Counted from the first letter of the stretch, positions 44,220-54,110 are shown. The stretch: DNA of 64,000 bases from Shimia sp051201625 (GCF_051201625.1 NZ_CP179203.1:186001-250000); one strand, 5' to 3'. The notes: generated from the sequence alone by a model not told the origin. Made by a program: numbers and translations.

Positions 44220-45227
44220 TCAGGCGGCCCATTTCGTTTGCAAAGCCAAGCGCGCTTCGTGACTTTGCAGACAGCGTCGCGCGGTCTCACCACGGACAAA
44301 AACTTCGATCAGCGAAGAAGGCACTTGCAAAAGCTCGATGTGTGTTGCGCCTTTGATTTGTTTCATCTCCAGCCCGCCCGGATTCAGGCTTTCGGTCTGC
44401 ATACCGTCCGAAATGATAATTTGGTGCGCATCCAACATAATACAAAAATACTCTGGCTCGGGTATGTAGCTGACTTGCTCAATGCCTTTCCAACCCACCA
44501 GTTGTCTTGCCGAAATAAGCACCTCGCGTTCTTCAAATAGCATTTCGAAACTGGCGTCATGCATCCAGACCTTGTGATTTGGCGAAACATAAAGGTCCCG
44601 TGCTGGTACGCCTCGGGCTATGGCCCCTTTTGGGATACGTATGGGCGCCAATTTTTCAAAGCCAGAACCACGCGCATCGACACGGTGGGATCCAATCCAT
44701 CGAATTGGCACAAAGCCGCCATCTCGAACGACAACCATGTCCCCAAGTTGCAAATCTTCAATAGGGATTTCACCTCGTTTTGTAGTAATCTTGGTGCCAA
44801 AAAGGAAACAAGGAACTGTTTCCCTATTTCGACACCCGTTGTTCTGCTCTGAATCTTCGGTCAGGTTTACAAACTGGTTTGAGTGCTTCTCTACGGGCTC
44901 AATTTGCGTAGACTTGATGGTGCTGGCGGACCGTTTTGGTACTGTGTTCTTAAAGCCAAACGACACAAAATCCACAATGCTGACACCGTTTGATAGTGCG
45001 ACAGCGCCGTTTTGTTGGATTCTGACATTATTCAGTGTGTAAACTTCTCGATCGGTTATTTTACTTTGATACGTCTCGATCCCATGGGTTGAGTGGATTG
45101 CTCCAGTCGGGTCGTAGATGATGATCTGAATGTTTGACACATCCGTGTCAGCCTTTACCACGACTTTAGCCAAGTCACTTGACTCGGGTTCAAGATGCTT
45201 AACTTCGTAAAGATATGGCTCTGGCAT
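44220..45227 (-). CDS. Hint_2-domain protein with a short N-terminal beta domain
   Basis: A 335-residue protein; ATG 45227 has GGAAG seven bases before it (an in-frame ATG at 45260 has none). Residues 1-95 are beta-rich (IQIIIYDPTGAIHSTHG and VYTLNNVRIQQNGAVALS). A polar linker to about 135 follows, and then the Hint_2 domain with nucleophile C140 in PCFLFGTKITTKRGEIPIED, VSPNHKVWM and DAHQIIISDGMQTESL. It is the third Hint protein within 8 kb. Probable secreted autoprocessing protein; target unknown. Confidence 0.82.
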   Translation of the reverse strand: MPEPYLYEVKHLEPESSDLAKVVVKADTDVSNIQIIIYDPTGAIHSTHGIETYQSKITDREVYTLNNVRIQQNGAVALSNGVSIVDFVSFGFKNTVPKRSASTIKSTQIEPVEKHSNQFVNLTEDSEQNNGCRNRETVPCFLFGTKITTKRGEIPIEDLQLGDMVVVRDGGFVPIRWIGSHRVDARGSGFEKLAPIRIPKGAIARGVPARDLYVSPNHKVWMHDASFEMLFEEREVLISARQLVGWKGIEQVSYIPEPEYFCIMLDAHQIIISDGMQTESLNPGGLEMKQIKGATHIELLQVPSSLIEVFVRGETARRCLQSHEARLALQTKWAA

Positions 45228-45345
45228 TATGTCGCTTCCACAGTTTTCAAACCTGATCAACTCTTCGGATCAGTTTCCCCCATGGTGGCGATTTGGCTTT
45301 TTAGTCCTGGCAGGGACATTATTCCGCAGCTTCGGCGAAGTTTAA

Positions 45346-45879
45346 CTACTTACAGCGTTTTTCCGCATCTTCCACCGCGGCCGTGAAGCCCAGCAGAGAG
45401 AACCTATCTTCAGTTTTAGTCCCGCGTGACGATCGTGCCGATAGCGTAGCGTTTGATCCCCGCTTCATTGCAGCAACGATCTTTGCATCTTCACCGGGAG
45501 AGGCGGGCCATGCCCACTCGCCGTCGGTGATCATTACAAAACTTTTGCCGTCAATATCGACATTGACGTTGGAGCCGCTCGCGAATGGATAGCCGCCAGT
45601 GAACCCAACCTGTCCACTCACTTTCACGTGTGGCAGGTGACTAATCATCAAAAGAATATCACTGCGCCTTACGGCAACGACCCGACCTTCCTTTGTATTG
45701 ACGCTTTCCTTTGCCGTACTTACGGCCCAGCACTCATGCTTATCGCCTTCTTTGTGTTCGAAAACACTCCAATCTGTCATGGCCGCGACTTGGTTTTCGC
45801 TGACCCCCTGTGCTTGGACGGAAACCGTCGTAAGCAACACGCCTGCCGTGAAAACGGCCCACAAAACACGTGATCCCAT
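45346..45879 (-). CDS. Invasion-associated-locus-B-like periplasmic protein
   Basis: A 177-residue protein with a signal peptide ending VSVQA-QGVSEN. The ATG at 45879 has GGGAGG nine bases upstream. The DWSVFEHKEGDKHECWAVST opening, a central SHLPHVKVSGQVGFTGGYPF and a C-terminal cysteine (EKRCK) that can pair with the first fit the IalB family. These are small periplasmic proteins widespread in alphaproteobacteria and mostly not virulence factors. Exact function unknown. Confidence 0.75.
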   Translation of the reverse strand: MGSRVLWAVFTAGVLLTTVSVQAQGVSENQVAAMTDWSVFEHKEGDKHECWAVSTAKESVNTKEGRVVAVRRSDILLMISHLPHVKVSGQVGFTGGYPFASGSNVNVDIDGKSFVMITDGEWAWPASPGEDAKIVAAMKRGSNATLSARSSRGTKTEDRFSLLGFTAAVEDAEKRCK

Positions 45880-46045
45880 AATGTACAGCCTCCCAGCTGC
45901 TCTTTGCCTCAATCGTCCCGCCCGGTTGCTTTTCGCTTTTTTAATAGGCTGGACATTTCTATCCCGATGTACACAGTTTAGCCTGATTTATCGTCAAGGC
46001 GAAAGACCTGTTGGCATAAAATTGCCCTTAAAATAGTGAGTAGAC

Positions 46046-47041
46046 ATGTATCAATCAGTTCCTATGGTCGAAATTTGGCGTGGAAATTTTCTTGAAACGA
46101 TCCACGAAGGCCATGCAGTGGTGTGTGACCCGACGGGAAAAATTGTCAAGTCCTGGGGTAATCCGAGCGCAATTGTTCTGCCACGCAGTTCGTCGAAGAT
46201 GCTTCAAGCGCTACCATTGATTGAAAGTGGTGCTGCTGATGCAGTAGGGCTGACGTCGCGGCATCTCGCTTTGGCCTGTGCATCTCATAGTGCAGCTTCG
46301 ATCCATACTGAATTGGTATCTGATTGGTTGGGTGCGCTCGGCTTCTCTGATTCGGACCTGCGGTGTGGCGTTCAAGAACCATTCGATATTGCCGCGCGGG
46401 ATGCTCTGATCCATTCTGGCGACCCAGTTTGTCAGCTTCATAATAATTGCTCAGGTAAACACACTGGTTTTCTGACCTTGTCACGTCACATTGGGGCCAG
46501 TTCAGAGTATATTGAGCCAGATCATCCTGTGCAGTTGGCAGTGCGTGAAGCTTTTGACGATATGACAGGGTTATCGTCTCCTGGCTTTTCAATCGATGGA
46601 TGCTCAGCTCCAAATTTTGCGACTTCTATATTAGGGATGGCGCGAGCGATGGCTATATTTGCCGTGGCGCGTGACGGCAAGGATAGGCGCCTGTCGGCCG
46701 CAGCGCGTTTGCGTGAGGCAATGGCAGCCCATCCCGAATATGTAGCGGGTGAAGGCAGGGCGTGTACTGAACTTATGCGGGCATTGGGACACGGTGCGGT
46801 TATCAAAACCGGTGCTGAAGGTTATTTCGTCGCGATGTTACCGCAACACTCGTTAGGCGTTGCGCTGAAGGTTTTAGACGGCAAAACCGCTGCCGCGGAA
46901 GCTGCACTTGCGGCGTTGCTTATTGATCTTGGTGCGTTAGACGTGAACCATCCAACGGCTAAAAAATATGTTGATGCACCGCTGCTGAATCGGCGCGGTG
47001 TCTCGTGCGGAAGCACTAGGATCGCATCAGGGTTTGTCTGA
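46046..47041 (+). CDS. Class 3 (Rhizobium-type) L-asparaginase
   Basis: A 331-residue asparaginase II of the COG4448 type, unrelated to the EcAII fold. The serine-lysine tandem is S48-x-x-K51 in RSSSKMLQ. The zinc and substrate residues C135 and K138 (NNCSGKHTG) and the second cysteine C186 (DGCSAPNF) are all present at positions matching the Rhizobium etli enzyme family. It hydrolyses asparagine to aspartate and ammonia in the cytoplasm. A second in-frame ATG at 46064 is an alternative start. Confidence 0.88.
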   Translation: MYQSVPMVEIWRGNFLETIHEGHAVVCDPTGKIVKSWGNPSAIVLPRSSSKMLQALPLIESGAADAVGLTSRHLALACASHSAASIHTELVSDWLGALGFSDSDLRCGVQEPFDIAARDALIHSGDPVCQLHNNCSGKHTGFLTLSRHIGASSEYIEPDHPVQLAVREAFDDMTGLSSPGFSIDGCSAPNFATSILGMARAMAIFAVARDGKDRRLSAAARLREAMAAHPEYVAGEGRACTELMRALGHGAVIKTGAEGYFVAMLPQHSLGVALKVLDGKTAAAEAALAALLIDLGALDVNHPTAKKYVDAPLLNRRGVSCGSTRIASGFV

Positions 47042-47161
47042 CCACACTTTGGAGCGGTATCTTCAATTAACGGTTGCCATGATGCGCATTTCACAGACTG
47101 GTTAAATTTAGCTGAATAAAGACAGGCTGGTCTCTTGCGCTGATTTTGCCAGACTGCAATG

Positions 47162-48037
47162 TCAAGTTTGAAAACGTGATTTTTCATAACCCTGAATGTA
47201 TAGCAGAGCAGTAAGATCACCATGATTGATGCGGATATCACACTGTGCGCCAACGCTTGGCTTAGCATGCAGTGCGACACCCGCTCCCGCTAATTTGAGC
47301 ATGCCAAGGTCGTTGGCACCGTCACCCACCGCCATGACATCATCATGGACCAGCCCTAGCCGTGTCGTGATCTCATGTAAGGCACGCACTTTGGCTTCTT
47401 TTCCCAAAATTGGACTCTTAACTTTCCCAGTTAATAAACCGCCGGCGGACAATAATGTGTTCGCATGATTTTCGTCGAAGCCCAATTTGGCGGCAATTTC
47501 AGCAGTAAATGCGGTGAAGCCGCCTGACACGAGGGCCGAGTATGCACCCTCTGCCTTCATCGTCGCAAGCAAAGCCTTGCCTCCTGGCATCAGTACAATC
47601 CGTTCAGTAATGACTTTTTGAATGACGCGCTCATCCAATCCTTCCAGCAACCTGACGCGTTCAGTTAGAGCACTTTCAAAGTTCAATTCACCATTCATGG
47701 CTTTGGCAGTGATCTCCGTGACACGAGCGCCCACGCCAGCCTCATTCGCAAGCTCATCAATGCACTCCTGCTGGATCATTGTGCTGTCCATATCAGCTAA
47801 GAGTATTTTCTTTATGCGATTCTGGCTGGGTAGGATCACAAGATCCACTCCCAAACTCTGAAGATTTTCCCATACCTCCCAGCGGTTGTCGGGTATCGTC
47901 TGCAACGCAAACTGAGCCGCTTCGTCCATCGCCAGCCATTGAACCTCTTCACCGCCCCATGCATTGCGCAATGAGTTGATCAGCGTCAAATCGAGCGATG
48001 GGTTTGACGGGTCAGTCATTAAAATAGCTACAAACAT
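47162..48037 (-). CDS. serB: Phosphoserine phosphatase
   Basis: A 291-residue HAD-family phosphatase catalysing the last step of serine synthesis. The nucleophile motif LADMDSTMIQQECIDELA is near residue 82, motif II is VSGGFTAFT and motif IV is VGDGANDLGML. The N-terminal 75 residues are the usual variable SerB region. Divergent from serC-serA, with 158 bases between, so all three serine-pathway genes are together. Confidence 0.95.
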   Translation of the reverse strand: MFVAILMTDPSNPSLDLTLINSLRNAWGGEEVQWLAMDEAAQFALQTIPDNRWEVWENLQSLGVDLVILPSQNRIKKILLADMDSTMIQQECIDELANEAGVGARVTEITAKAMNGELNFESALTERVRLLEGLDERVIQKVITERIVLMPGGKALLATMKAEGAYSALVSGGFTAFTAEIAAKLGFDENHANTLLSAGGLLTGKVKSPILGKEAKVRALHEITTRLGLVHDDVMAVGDGANDLGMLKLAGAGVALHAKPSVGAQCDIRINHGDLTALLYIQGYEKSRFQT

Positions 48038-48110
48038 TTAAATTTTTCCGAAAGTGCGTGCGGGTAGTCGCATTTGAGTGATCAAGCGGCGCTATAGCTT
48101 CATTTTATCT

Positions 48111-48171
48111 GTTGTGAAACCTGAAACAACTGTCTATTCCCGACGGTGGGACACCTCTCCCCAACGAGAGG
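48111..48171 (+). ncRNA. serC-type structured RNA leader
   Basis: Upstream of serC three hairpins follow one another: GTTGT/ACAAC (48111-48130), TCCC/GGGA with a GACGGT loop (48138-48151) and CCTCTC/GAGAGG (48154-48171). The SD sequence GGAAGGG follows. Position, order and the CCTCTCCCCAACGAGAGG hairpin agree with the serC motif described in alphaproteobacteria, a conserved leader of serC operons with no proven ligand. The match is from memory. Confidence 0.65.
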
Positions 48172-48195
48172 CGCTTATCTGGAAGGGTAGCATTG

Positions 48196-49341
48196 ATGGC
48201 TATTAAACAACCGGCAACGCGGCCGGAAAATCCGCGTTTTTCGTCTGGCCCTTGCGCCAAACCACCAACCTTTTCATTAGGAAAACTTGCAGACGCCTGT
48301 CTGGGACGATCGCACCGTGCGGCTGTTGGAAAAGGTAAGTTAAAAGCTGCGATTGAAGGTACACGCGAGCTTCTAAATATCCCTGCAGACTATCGTATCG
48401 GCATCGTGCCTGCGTCTGATACTGGTGCGGTCGAGATGGCGCTATGGTCATTGCTAGGCGCGCGGAAGGTTGAAATGCTCGCGTGGGAAAGCTTTGGTGC
48501 AGGTTGGGTCACGGATGTCGTGAAGCAGCTTAAAATCGACGCTGAAACCAAGATTGCTGACTACGGACAACTGGTGGACCTTGCTTCAGTTAATTTTGAA
48601 AATGACGTTGTCTTTACGTGGAATGGGACCACATCCGGCGTCCGCGTTCCCAACGGCGACTGGATCGCCGACGATCGGGCTGGTCTGACCATCTGCGACG
48701 CCACTTCGGCCGCCTTTGCGATGGAACTGCCATGGGACAAGCTGGATGCAACAACCTTCTCTTGGCAAAAAGTGCTTGGAGGTGAGGCCGCGCATGGTGT
48801 GATCGTATTATCACCCCGCGCGGTTGAACGCCTTGAGAAATATACTCCTGCTTGGCCACTTCCTAAGATATTTCGGCTGACTAAAGGCGGTAAATTGATC
48901 GAAGGTATCTTTACCGGTGCAACAATCAACACACCTTCGATGCTGGCGGTAGAAGATTACCTCTTTGCACTTGACTGGGCGCGCTCGGTTGGTGGTTTGA
49001 AAGGGCTGATTGCCAGGGCTGATACCAATGCGCAGGCTGTGTTCGAATTCTGCGACGCGGGTGACTGGATTACCAATCTTGCCGCGGATGACGCAACGCG
49101 CTCAAACACGTCCGTTTGTCTGAAGTTCACGGATGATCGTATTCGGGATGGCGCCACGTTTGCCAAGGCAGTAGCCAAGCGTTTGGAAGCCGAATCCATC
49201 GCGTTCGACATTGGCGCCTACCGCGACGCCCCCCCGGGTTTACGCATCTGGTGCGGTGGCACCGTTGAAACTCATGACATTCAGGCAATGCTGCCCTGGC
49301 TAGCTTGGGCTTTTGAAGTCGAAATTCAAGCACAAGCCTAA
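48196..49341 (+). CDS. serC: Phosphoserine aminotransferase
   Basis: A 381-residue PLP enzyme of the alphaproteobacterial SerC subtype; converts 3-phosphohydroxypyruvate to phosphoserine. NPRFSSGPCAKPP is the characteristic start. The PLP lysine is in FSWQKVLGGEAAHGV, and the preceding aspartate is in TICDATSAAFAM. ATG 48196 has GGAAGGG before it. It is followed after 92 bases by serA in the same direction and preceded by a serC-type RNA leader. Confidence 0.95.
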   Translation: MAIKQPATRPENPRFSSGPCAKPPTFSLGKLADACLGRSHRAAVGKGKLKAAIEGTRELLNIPADYRIGIVPASDTGAVEMALWSLLGARKVEMLAWESFGAGWVTDVVKQLKIDAETKIADYGQLVDLASVNFENDVVFTWNGTTSGVRVPNGDWIADDRAGLTICDATSAAFAMELPWDKLDATTFSWQKVLGGEAAHGVIVLSPRAVERLEKYTPAWPLPKIFRLTKGGKLIEGIFTGATINTPSMLAVEDYLFALDWARSVGGLKGLIARADTNAQAVFEFCDAGDWITNLAADDATRSNTSVCLKFTDDRIRDGATFAKAVAKRLEAESIAFDIGAYRDAPPGLRIWCGGTVETHDIQAMLPWLAWAFEVEIQAQA

Positions 49342-49433
49342 AATGATGGTGGACAAATCTGTTCGTTCCCCCCTCGCTTTCCATTTTCTTTGGCTGGTAT
49401 TTAAGCCCGCCGCTTGACAAAAGGACCAAATCA

Positions 49434-51029
49434 ATGGCCCCCAAAGTACTCATCTCTGACAAACTCTCTGAAGCCGCTGTACAGATATTTCGTGACCGCG
49501 GCATTGACGTAGATTTCATGCCTGACCTCGGTAAGGACAAGGACAAATTGGCAGAACTGATTGGTCAGTATGATGGCCTTGCGATCCGCTCTGCCACTCG
49601 TGTCACCCCAAAGATTCTTGATAACGCACCAAACCTGAAAGTAATTGGGCGCGCTGGAATCGGCACTGACAATATCGACAAAGAGGCTTCCTCCAAGAAA
49701 GGCGTGATCGTTATGAACACGCCTTTTGGGAATATGATCACCACTGCTGAGCACGCGATTGCAATGATGTTTGCTGTGGCGCGCCAAGTCCCCGAGGCCA
49801 GTGCTTCGACGCATGAAGGCAAGTGGGAGAAATCCAAATTCATGGGAACCGAACTGACAAACAAAACACTGGGTGTTATCGGTGCGGGCAACATTGGTGG
49901 CATCGTTTGCGACCGTGCACGTGGTCTCCGGATGAAGGTAATCGCTTACGACCCTTTCCTGAGTCAGGAAAAAGCCGATAAGATGCAGGTCGAAAAAGTC
50001 GAGTTAAGTGAGCTGCTTTCTCGCGCTGATTTTATCACGCTGCACGTGCCGCTTACCGAGCAAACTAAAAATATCCTCGGTAGCGAAAATCTTGCAAAAA
50101 CCAAAAAGGGTGTACGCATCATTAACTGTGCCCGCGGCGGCCTTGTGGACGAGGAAGCGCTGGCGGAACTTCTCAAATCTGGCCATGTTGCTGGCGCAGC
50201 CTTTGATGTGTTCTCGGTCGAACCCGCGAAGGAAAACGTTCTCTTTAACTTACCCAATGTGGTGTGCACTCCGCATCTTGGTGCTGCCACCACCGAAGCG
50301 CAGGAAAACGTTGCCCTTCAGGTGGCCGATCAGATGTCGAACTATTTGCTGACTGGCGCCGTTGAAAACGCCCTGAATATGCCAAGTGTCACGGCTGAGG
50401 AAGCCAAAGTGATGGGGCCATGGATCAAACTGGCGGACCATCTTGGCGCTTTTGCGGGGCAGATGACGGATGAGCCGATCAAGGCGATCAATATTCTTTA
50501 CGACGGTGTCGCCGCAGAAATGAATCTGGACGCGCTGAATTGTTCAGTAATTTCTGGTATCATGAAAAAGGCCAACCCGGACGTGAACATGGTTTCGGCA
50601 CCAGTGATTGCAAAAGAACGTGGCATCCAGCTTTCTACGACCAACCAAGACAAGTCTGGTTCGTTTGATGGATATATCAAGGTCACCATCGTGACCGCTG
50701 CGATGGAACGTTCGGTTGCTGGGACGGTGTTCAACGACGGCAAGCCGCGTTTCATCCAAATCAAAGGTATCAACATTGACGCTGAGGTCGGCGAACATAT
50801 GCTTTACACCACGAATGAAGACGTGCCGGGCATCATTGGTACTCTGGGCCAAACCATGGGTGAAAACGGCGTTAATATTGCGAACTTTACGTTGGGCCGA
50901 TCCGAGGCGGGTGGTGGTGCTATTGCTTTGCTATATGTCGATGAACCGGTAGCCGCGCCAGTAATTGCCAAGCTCTGTGCCACGGGCATGTTTAAGCAGG
51001 TGAAACCGCTCGCGTTTGATGCCAGTTGA
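49434..51029 (+). CDS. serA: D-3-phosphoglycerate dehydrogenase
   Basis: A 531-residue long-type PGDH, first step of serine synthesis. It has an NAD-binding GVIGAGNIGGIVCDRA motif near residue 145, catalytic arginine and glutamate in NCARGGLVDEEAL and HPHL-like CTPHLGAATTEAQENV, an intervening ASB domain and a C-terminal ACT domain (YTTNEDVPGIIGTLGQTMGE) for serine feedback. It is co-directional with serC. Confidence 0.96.
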   Translation: MAPKVLISDKLSEAAVQIFRDRGIDVDFMPDLGKDKDKLAELIGQYDGLAIRSATRVTPKILDNAPNLKVIGRAGIGTDNIDKEASSKKGVIVMNTPFGNMITTAEHAIAMMFAVARQVPEASASTHEGKWEKSKFMGTELTNKTLGVIGAGNIGGIVCDRARGLRMKVIAYDPFLSQEKADKMQVEKVELSELLSRADFITLHVPLTEQTKNILGSENLAKTKKGVRIINCARGGLVDEEALAELLKSGHVAGAAFDVFSVEPAKENVLFNLPNVVCTPHLGAATTEAQENVALQVADQMSNYLLTGAVENALNMPSVTAEEAKVMGPWIKLADHLGAFAGQMTDEPIKAINILYDGVAAEMNLDALNCSVISGIMKKANPDVNMVSAPVIAKERGIQLSTTNQDKSGSFDGYIKVTIVTAAMERSVAGTVFNDGKPRFIQIKGINIDAEVGEHMLYTTNEDVPGIIGTLGQTMGENGVNIANFTLGRSEAGGGAIALLYVDEPVAAPVIAKLCATGMFKQVKPLAFDAS

Positions 51030-51426
51030 CGACACGTCGTTGTCCTAAGTGAGCGCCACTTCGAAAGGGGTGGCGCTTCCATCTACTACCTAACAGATCT
51101 TCAACTAAAACATTTCCAATTCTTGGTGGATTTGAAGGATGCGCACGAAAGAGATCTTTCAATTACTCCGTTTTAGGATCGGTGAGACCCACCGATATGA
51201 ACAAGCTGCAGGAAATGCTTGCCTGCATTTTGAGGAAACTTCCCGGTCAGATACGCCGGTTAGTGGGCATAATGAACATCCACCTAAATATGTAATTGAT
51301 TAATGAGATTGCAGAGGCACCAAGCTTCAACGGCGTGTGTGAGGCGGTCAAGTTAATCGGCCCGCCATTCCACGATATGCAAATTTCCATGCTTCAGGCA
51401 TTTCAAACAAATGGGCTGGCCCTGCC
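51030..51426. other. Gene-free stretch after serA with two hairpins
   Basis: AGCGCCAC (51052-51059) / GTGGCGCT (51070-51077) lies 22 bases after the serA stop and may end that transcript, although no T run follows. ATCGGTG (51178-51184) / CACCGAT (51190-51196) is a second perfect palindromic repeat. No supported gene is present. Confidence 0.5.
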
Positions 51427-52383
51427 TTATCCCCACAAATCGGTACTGAGATATTTTAATCCACTGTCGCAGATGATGATACCGATCACGCCACCGCGCA
51501 TGTGCGTTGCCAACAGTTCCAGCGCTGCGGCTGCATTTGCACCTGCCGAAAAGCCGCCAAAAATGCCCTCTTCGCAGGCCAGTGCACGCGCTGTTTCCCG
51601 TGCTGTCTCACCGTTTACAGACACATAGCCGTCCACTGGACAATTATCCAAAAGTGCCAAATTATCTAGTGCATAGCCACCGCCCTGTATCGGATGATCC
51701 GGTTGTACAAGGGTCTTGCCCGCCAATACCTCGGCACCTTGCGGTTCCACTACGAACCCTTGGAGATTAGGGTTCTCGCGCTTTAATGCTCTTATGGTCC
51801 CGCCGTAGGTCCCGCCTGACCCAACAAAATCGACAAACCCGGTCAAAGTGCCATCACTGTCAGCCCAAAGTTCTGGTCCGGTCGTACTGAAATGCGCCTG
51901 TGCATTGCCAGCATGATGAAACTGGTCAGCTCGAAAAGCCTTCCTATTTGTTACAAGATTGTTTGCGACCTCGTTAACCTTAGCAAGATCGGCGCCTGAC
52001 ACCTGTCCACGCGTTGATCCTTGGATTTGATCAACGAGGATGACTTCAGCGCCAAGCGCCTCCATCATCCGTATCCGTTCTACCGAGTTTCCCCGGCTCA
52101 TTACGGCGACGAATGGATATCCCTTCAACCCACAGACGATGGCTAACCCAGTACCCATGTTGCCGCTGGTAAGTTCGACAACTGTTTGGCCGGGCAGCAG
52201 TGATCCATTTGCTTCAGCTGCTTCAATAATACTTTTTGCCGCACGGTCTTTTTTAGAAAACCCTGGGTTTAGATAGTCCAGTTTTGCGAGAATGCGCCCG
52301 TCTAGATCGTGTCGTTTCACAAGCCGATCCAACCAAACAGATGGTGTGCCGCCAATCACGTCGATCAAAGACTTTGCACCCAT
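51427..52383 (-). CDS. Cysteine-synthase-family PLP protein
   Basis: A 318-residue fold type II PLP enzyme. Start ATG 52383 has AAGGA six bases before it; the frame is open further upstream. NPGFSKKDRAA holds the PLP lysine (the usual text is SVKDR), and TSGNMGTGLA is the asparagine loop. GSGGTYGGTIRAL is the phosphate loop, and FGGFSAGANAAAALEL lies near the end. The family includes O-acetylserine sulfhydrylase, cystathionine beta-synthase-like and related enzymes. Because the asparagine loop and lysine motif deviate from CysK, a distinct substrate is possible. Confidence 0.82.
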   Translation of the reverse strand: MGAKSLIDVIGGTPSVWLDRLVKRHDLDGRILAKLDYLNPGFSKKDRAAKSIIEAAEANGSLLPGQTVVELTSGNMGTGLAIVCGLKGYPFVAVMSRGNSVERIRMMEALGAEVILVDQIQGSTRGQVSGADLAKVNEVANNLVTNRKAFRADQFHHAGNAQAHFSTTGPELWADSDGTLTGFVDFVGSGGTYGGTIRALKRENPNLQGFVVEPQGAEVLAGKTLVQPDHPIQGGGYALDNLALLDNCPVDGYVSVNGETARETARALACEEGIFGGFSAGANAAAALELLATHMRGGVIGIIICDSGLKYLSTDLWG

Positions 52384-52839
52384 ATATTCATCCTTTCTTT
52401 GCTCTCGTTGGTTCAGGCGAACAACTGGTTGGAAGTTCCACACGAAGTCTTTTCCTAGGCTTGATATATCATGCAACTTAGCAAAAACGTAAGGAAACGT
52501 AATTTTGGACGCCGCCAAAAATTCCAGAGTACTTTGAAATTTTTTGCAAGGTTGGCACGGATCAGCTTCCCATTAGTCAAGCGCCCAGATCATACGTTCC
52601 GAACCACCGTAAAAATTTTTAGCTTTTGGGCGGTTTCATTCGAAATTCTGATGAAAATGCTGTCTCTTTGACCAACGGAGGCGTGCCACAGCCTAAAAGC
52701 AAAGTAATCGTGGTCATGTATCGTTAAAGCTTCCTGCGTTATTGCCATGCCGTCACCATCTGAAACTTAGAGTTCAAGTGTGGTTTTCCTATTACCAATA
52801 AAGTGCTACGAGCCTAAGTCCCGTTCAGAAAGGCAAATG

Positions 52840-53763
52840 ATGAATCCGGCGCGCGGTATCATCTTCATGGTTTCAGCGGTTGCGCTGTTTTCGATTATGG
52901 CCGCCATGATCAAGGCCGTTCTGGAAACGGTGCCAACGGGCCAAACGGTCTTCTTTCGGTCTGCGTTCACATTGCCTGTAATCCTGATCTGGCTTTTCAG
53001 CCGCGGTGATCTTTCGACTGGTCTCAAGGTCAAGAACCCTATGGGCCATTTCTGGCGCGGGGTAATTGGCACCACCGCTATGGCTTTGGGCTTTGCTGCA
53101 CTTTCTTATCTACCGCTTCCCGAAGTGACAGCAATTGGCTTCACGGCACCATTGCTGACGGTAATTTTTGCGGCGATGTTTCTCGGTGAAACAGTGCGGT
53201 CCTTTCGACTGACCGCAGTCGGGATCGGTATGATCGGTGTCATGATCATCCTATGGCCCCGTTTGACCTTATTCGAAAGTGATAGCTCCAACGATACGGC
53301 AATTTTGGGGATTATGTTGGTGCTAGGATCGGCGGTGTTTCGGGCCCTTGCGCAGGTTCACATCCGCAATCTTGTGCAAACGGAACAGGCTTCTGCCATT
53401 GTATTCTATTTTACGCTCACCGCGTCGACCCTGTCGCTGCTGACCTTGCCGTTCGGTTGGGTTATCCCGACTATTGGTGAACTGTCGTTGCTGATCGGCG
53501 CTGGGTTGATTGGTGGTGTTGCGCAGATTCTGTTGACGTTAAGCTACAGGTTTGCCCCAGCTTCCGTTGTAGCTCCGTTTGATTACGCAGCGCTGCTGTT
53601 TGCGTTGGTGATCGGGTATATCTGGTTTGATGAAATTCCAGGCCTCACGATGCTAGCAGGCGCTTTGATCATCATTTTAGCGGGTGTTATTATCATTTGG
53701 CGGGAACGACAGCTGGGATTACAGCGGGGCAAGGCGCGTCCGGGTGTCACGCCACAAGGTTAG
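52840..53763 (+). CDS. DMT-superfamily transporter (two EamA domains)
   Basis: A 307-residue inner-membrane protein with ten hydrophobic segments in two EamA repeats (first ends near PRLTLFE, second starts near GIMLVLGSAVFRALAQV). The first repeat has the family block FFRSAFTLPVILIWL, and LPLPEVTAIGFTAPLLTVIFA follows. Of the paired ATGs at 52837 and 52840, the second has better spacing to AAAGG. Exporter of metabolites by family; substrate unknown. Confidence 0.87.
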   Translation: MNPARGIIFMVSAVALFSIMAAMIKAVLETVPTGQTVFFRSAFTLPVILIWLFSRGDLSTGLKVKNPMGHFWRGVIGTTAMALGFAALSYLPLPEVTAIGFTAPLLTVIFAAMFLGETVRSFRLTAVGIGMIGVMIILWPRLTLFESDSSNDTAILGIMLVLGSAVFRALAQVHIRNLVQTEQASAIVFYFTLTASTLSLLTLPFGWVIPTIGELSLLIGAGLIGGVAQILLTLSYRFAPASVVAPFDYAALLFALVIGYIWFDEIPGLTMLAGALIIILAGVIIIWRERQLGLQRGKARPGVTPQG

Positions 53764-54110
53764 ATGAAAAACTATGCGTCCCGTGCCTGCGCAATAAACC
53801 TGTGGTGTGTTCATCTACAGGCATGATCAAAGGGATTTGACGCGTGCTTTACAGATTTTGGACCGATCGCGTTTCTTCCGGTCCGTAGTTTCAAGTCAAA
53901 ATCCTGAATGACTTTACGCTGCCTAATTACACGGTGTGTTGGGTTATAACTCGTGTGGCACTAACTCGGGCAGCGCGGAACACACTTAGCCTCAGTTACC
54001 CAACGTCTGACGAAATTGCAGTGAGTTCACCTTGACTTGACTAGCCTGCAATATCTCTTTTCAAATTTGACCCCGACACCATATCAAGTGATGACTTGGA
54101 GGAAATGCGC
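53764..54110. other. Gene-free stretch before msrB
   Basis: About 345 bases. GTGTGTT (53934-53940) and AACACAC (53979-53985) form a spaced inverted repeat. No clear promoter or gene was identified, although the msrBA promoter should be here. Confidence 0.4.

Noticed and set aside
51296..51628. 110-codon frame spanning the gap after serA
   Set aside because: Its second half is antisense to the cysteine-synthase-like gene and the first half shows no recognisable domain or ribosome-binding site.
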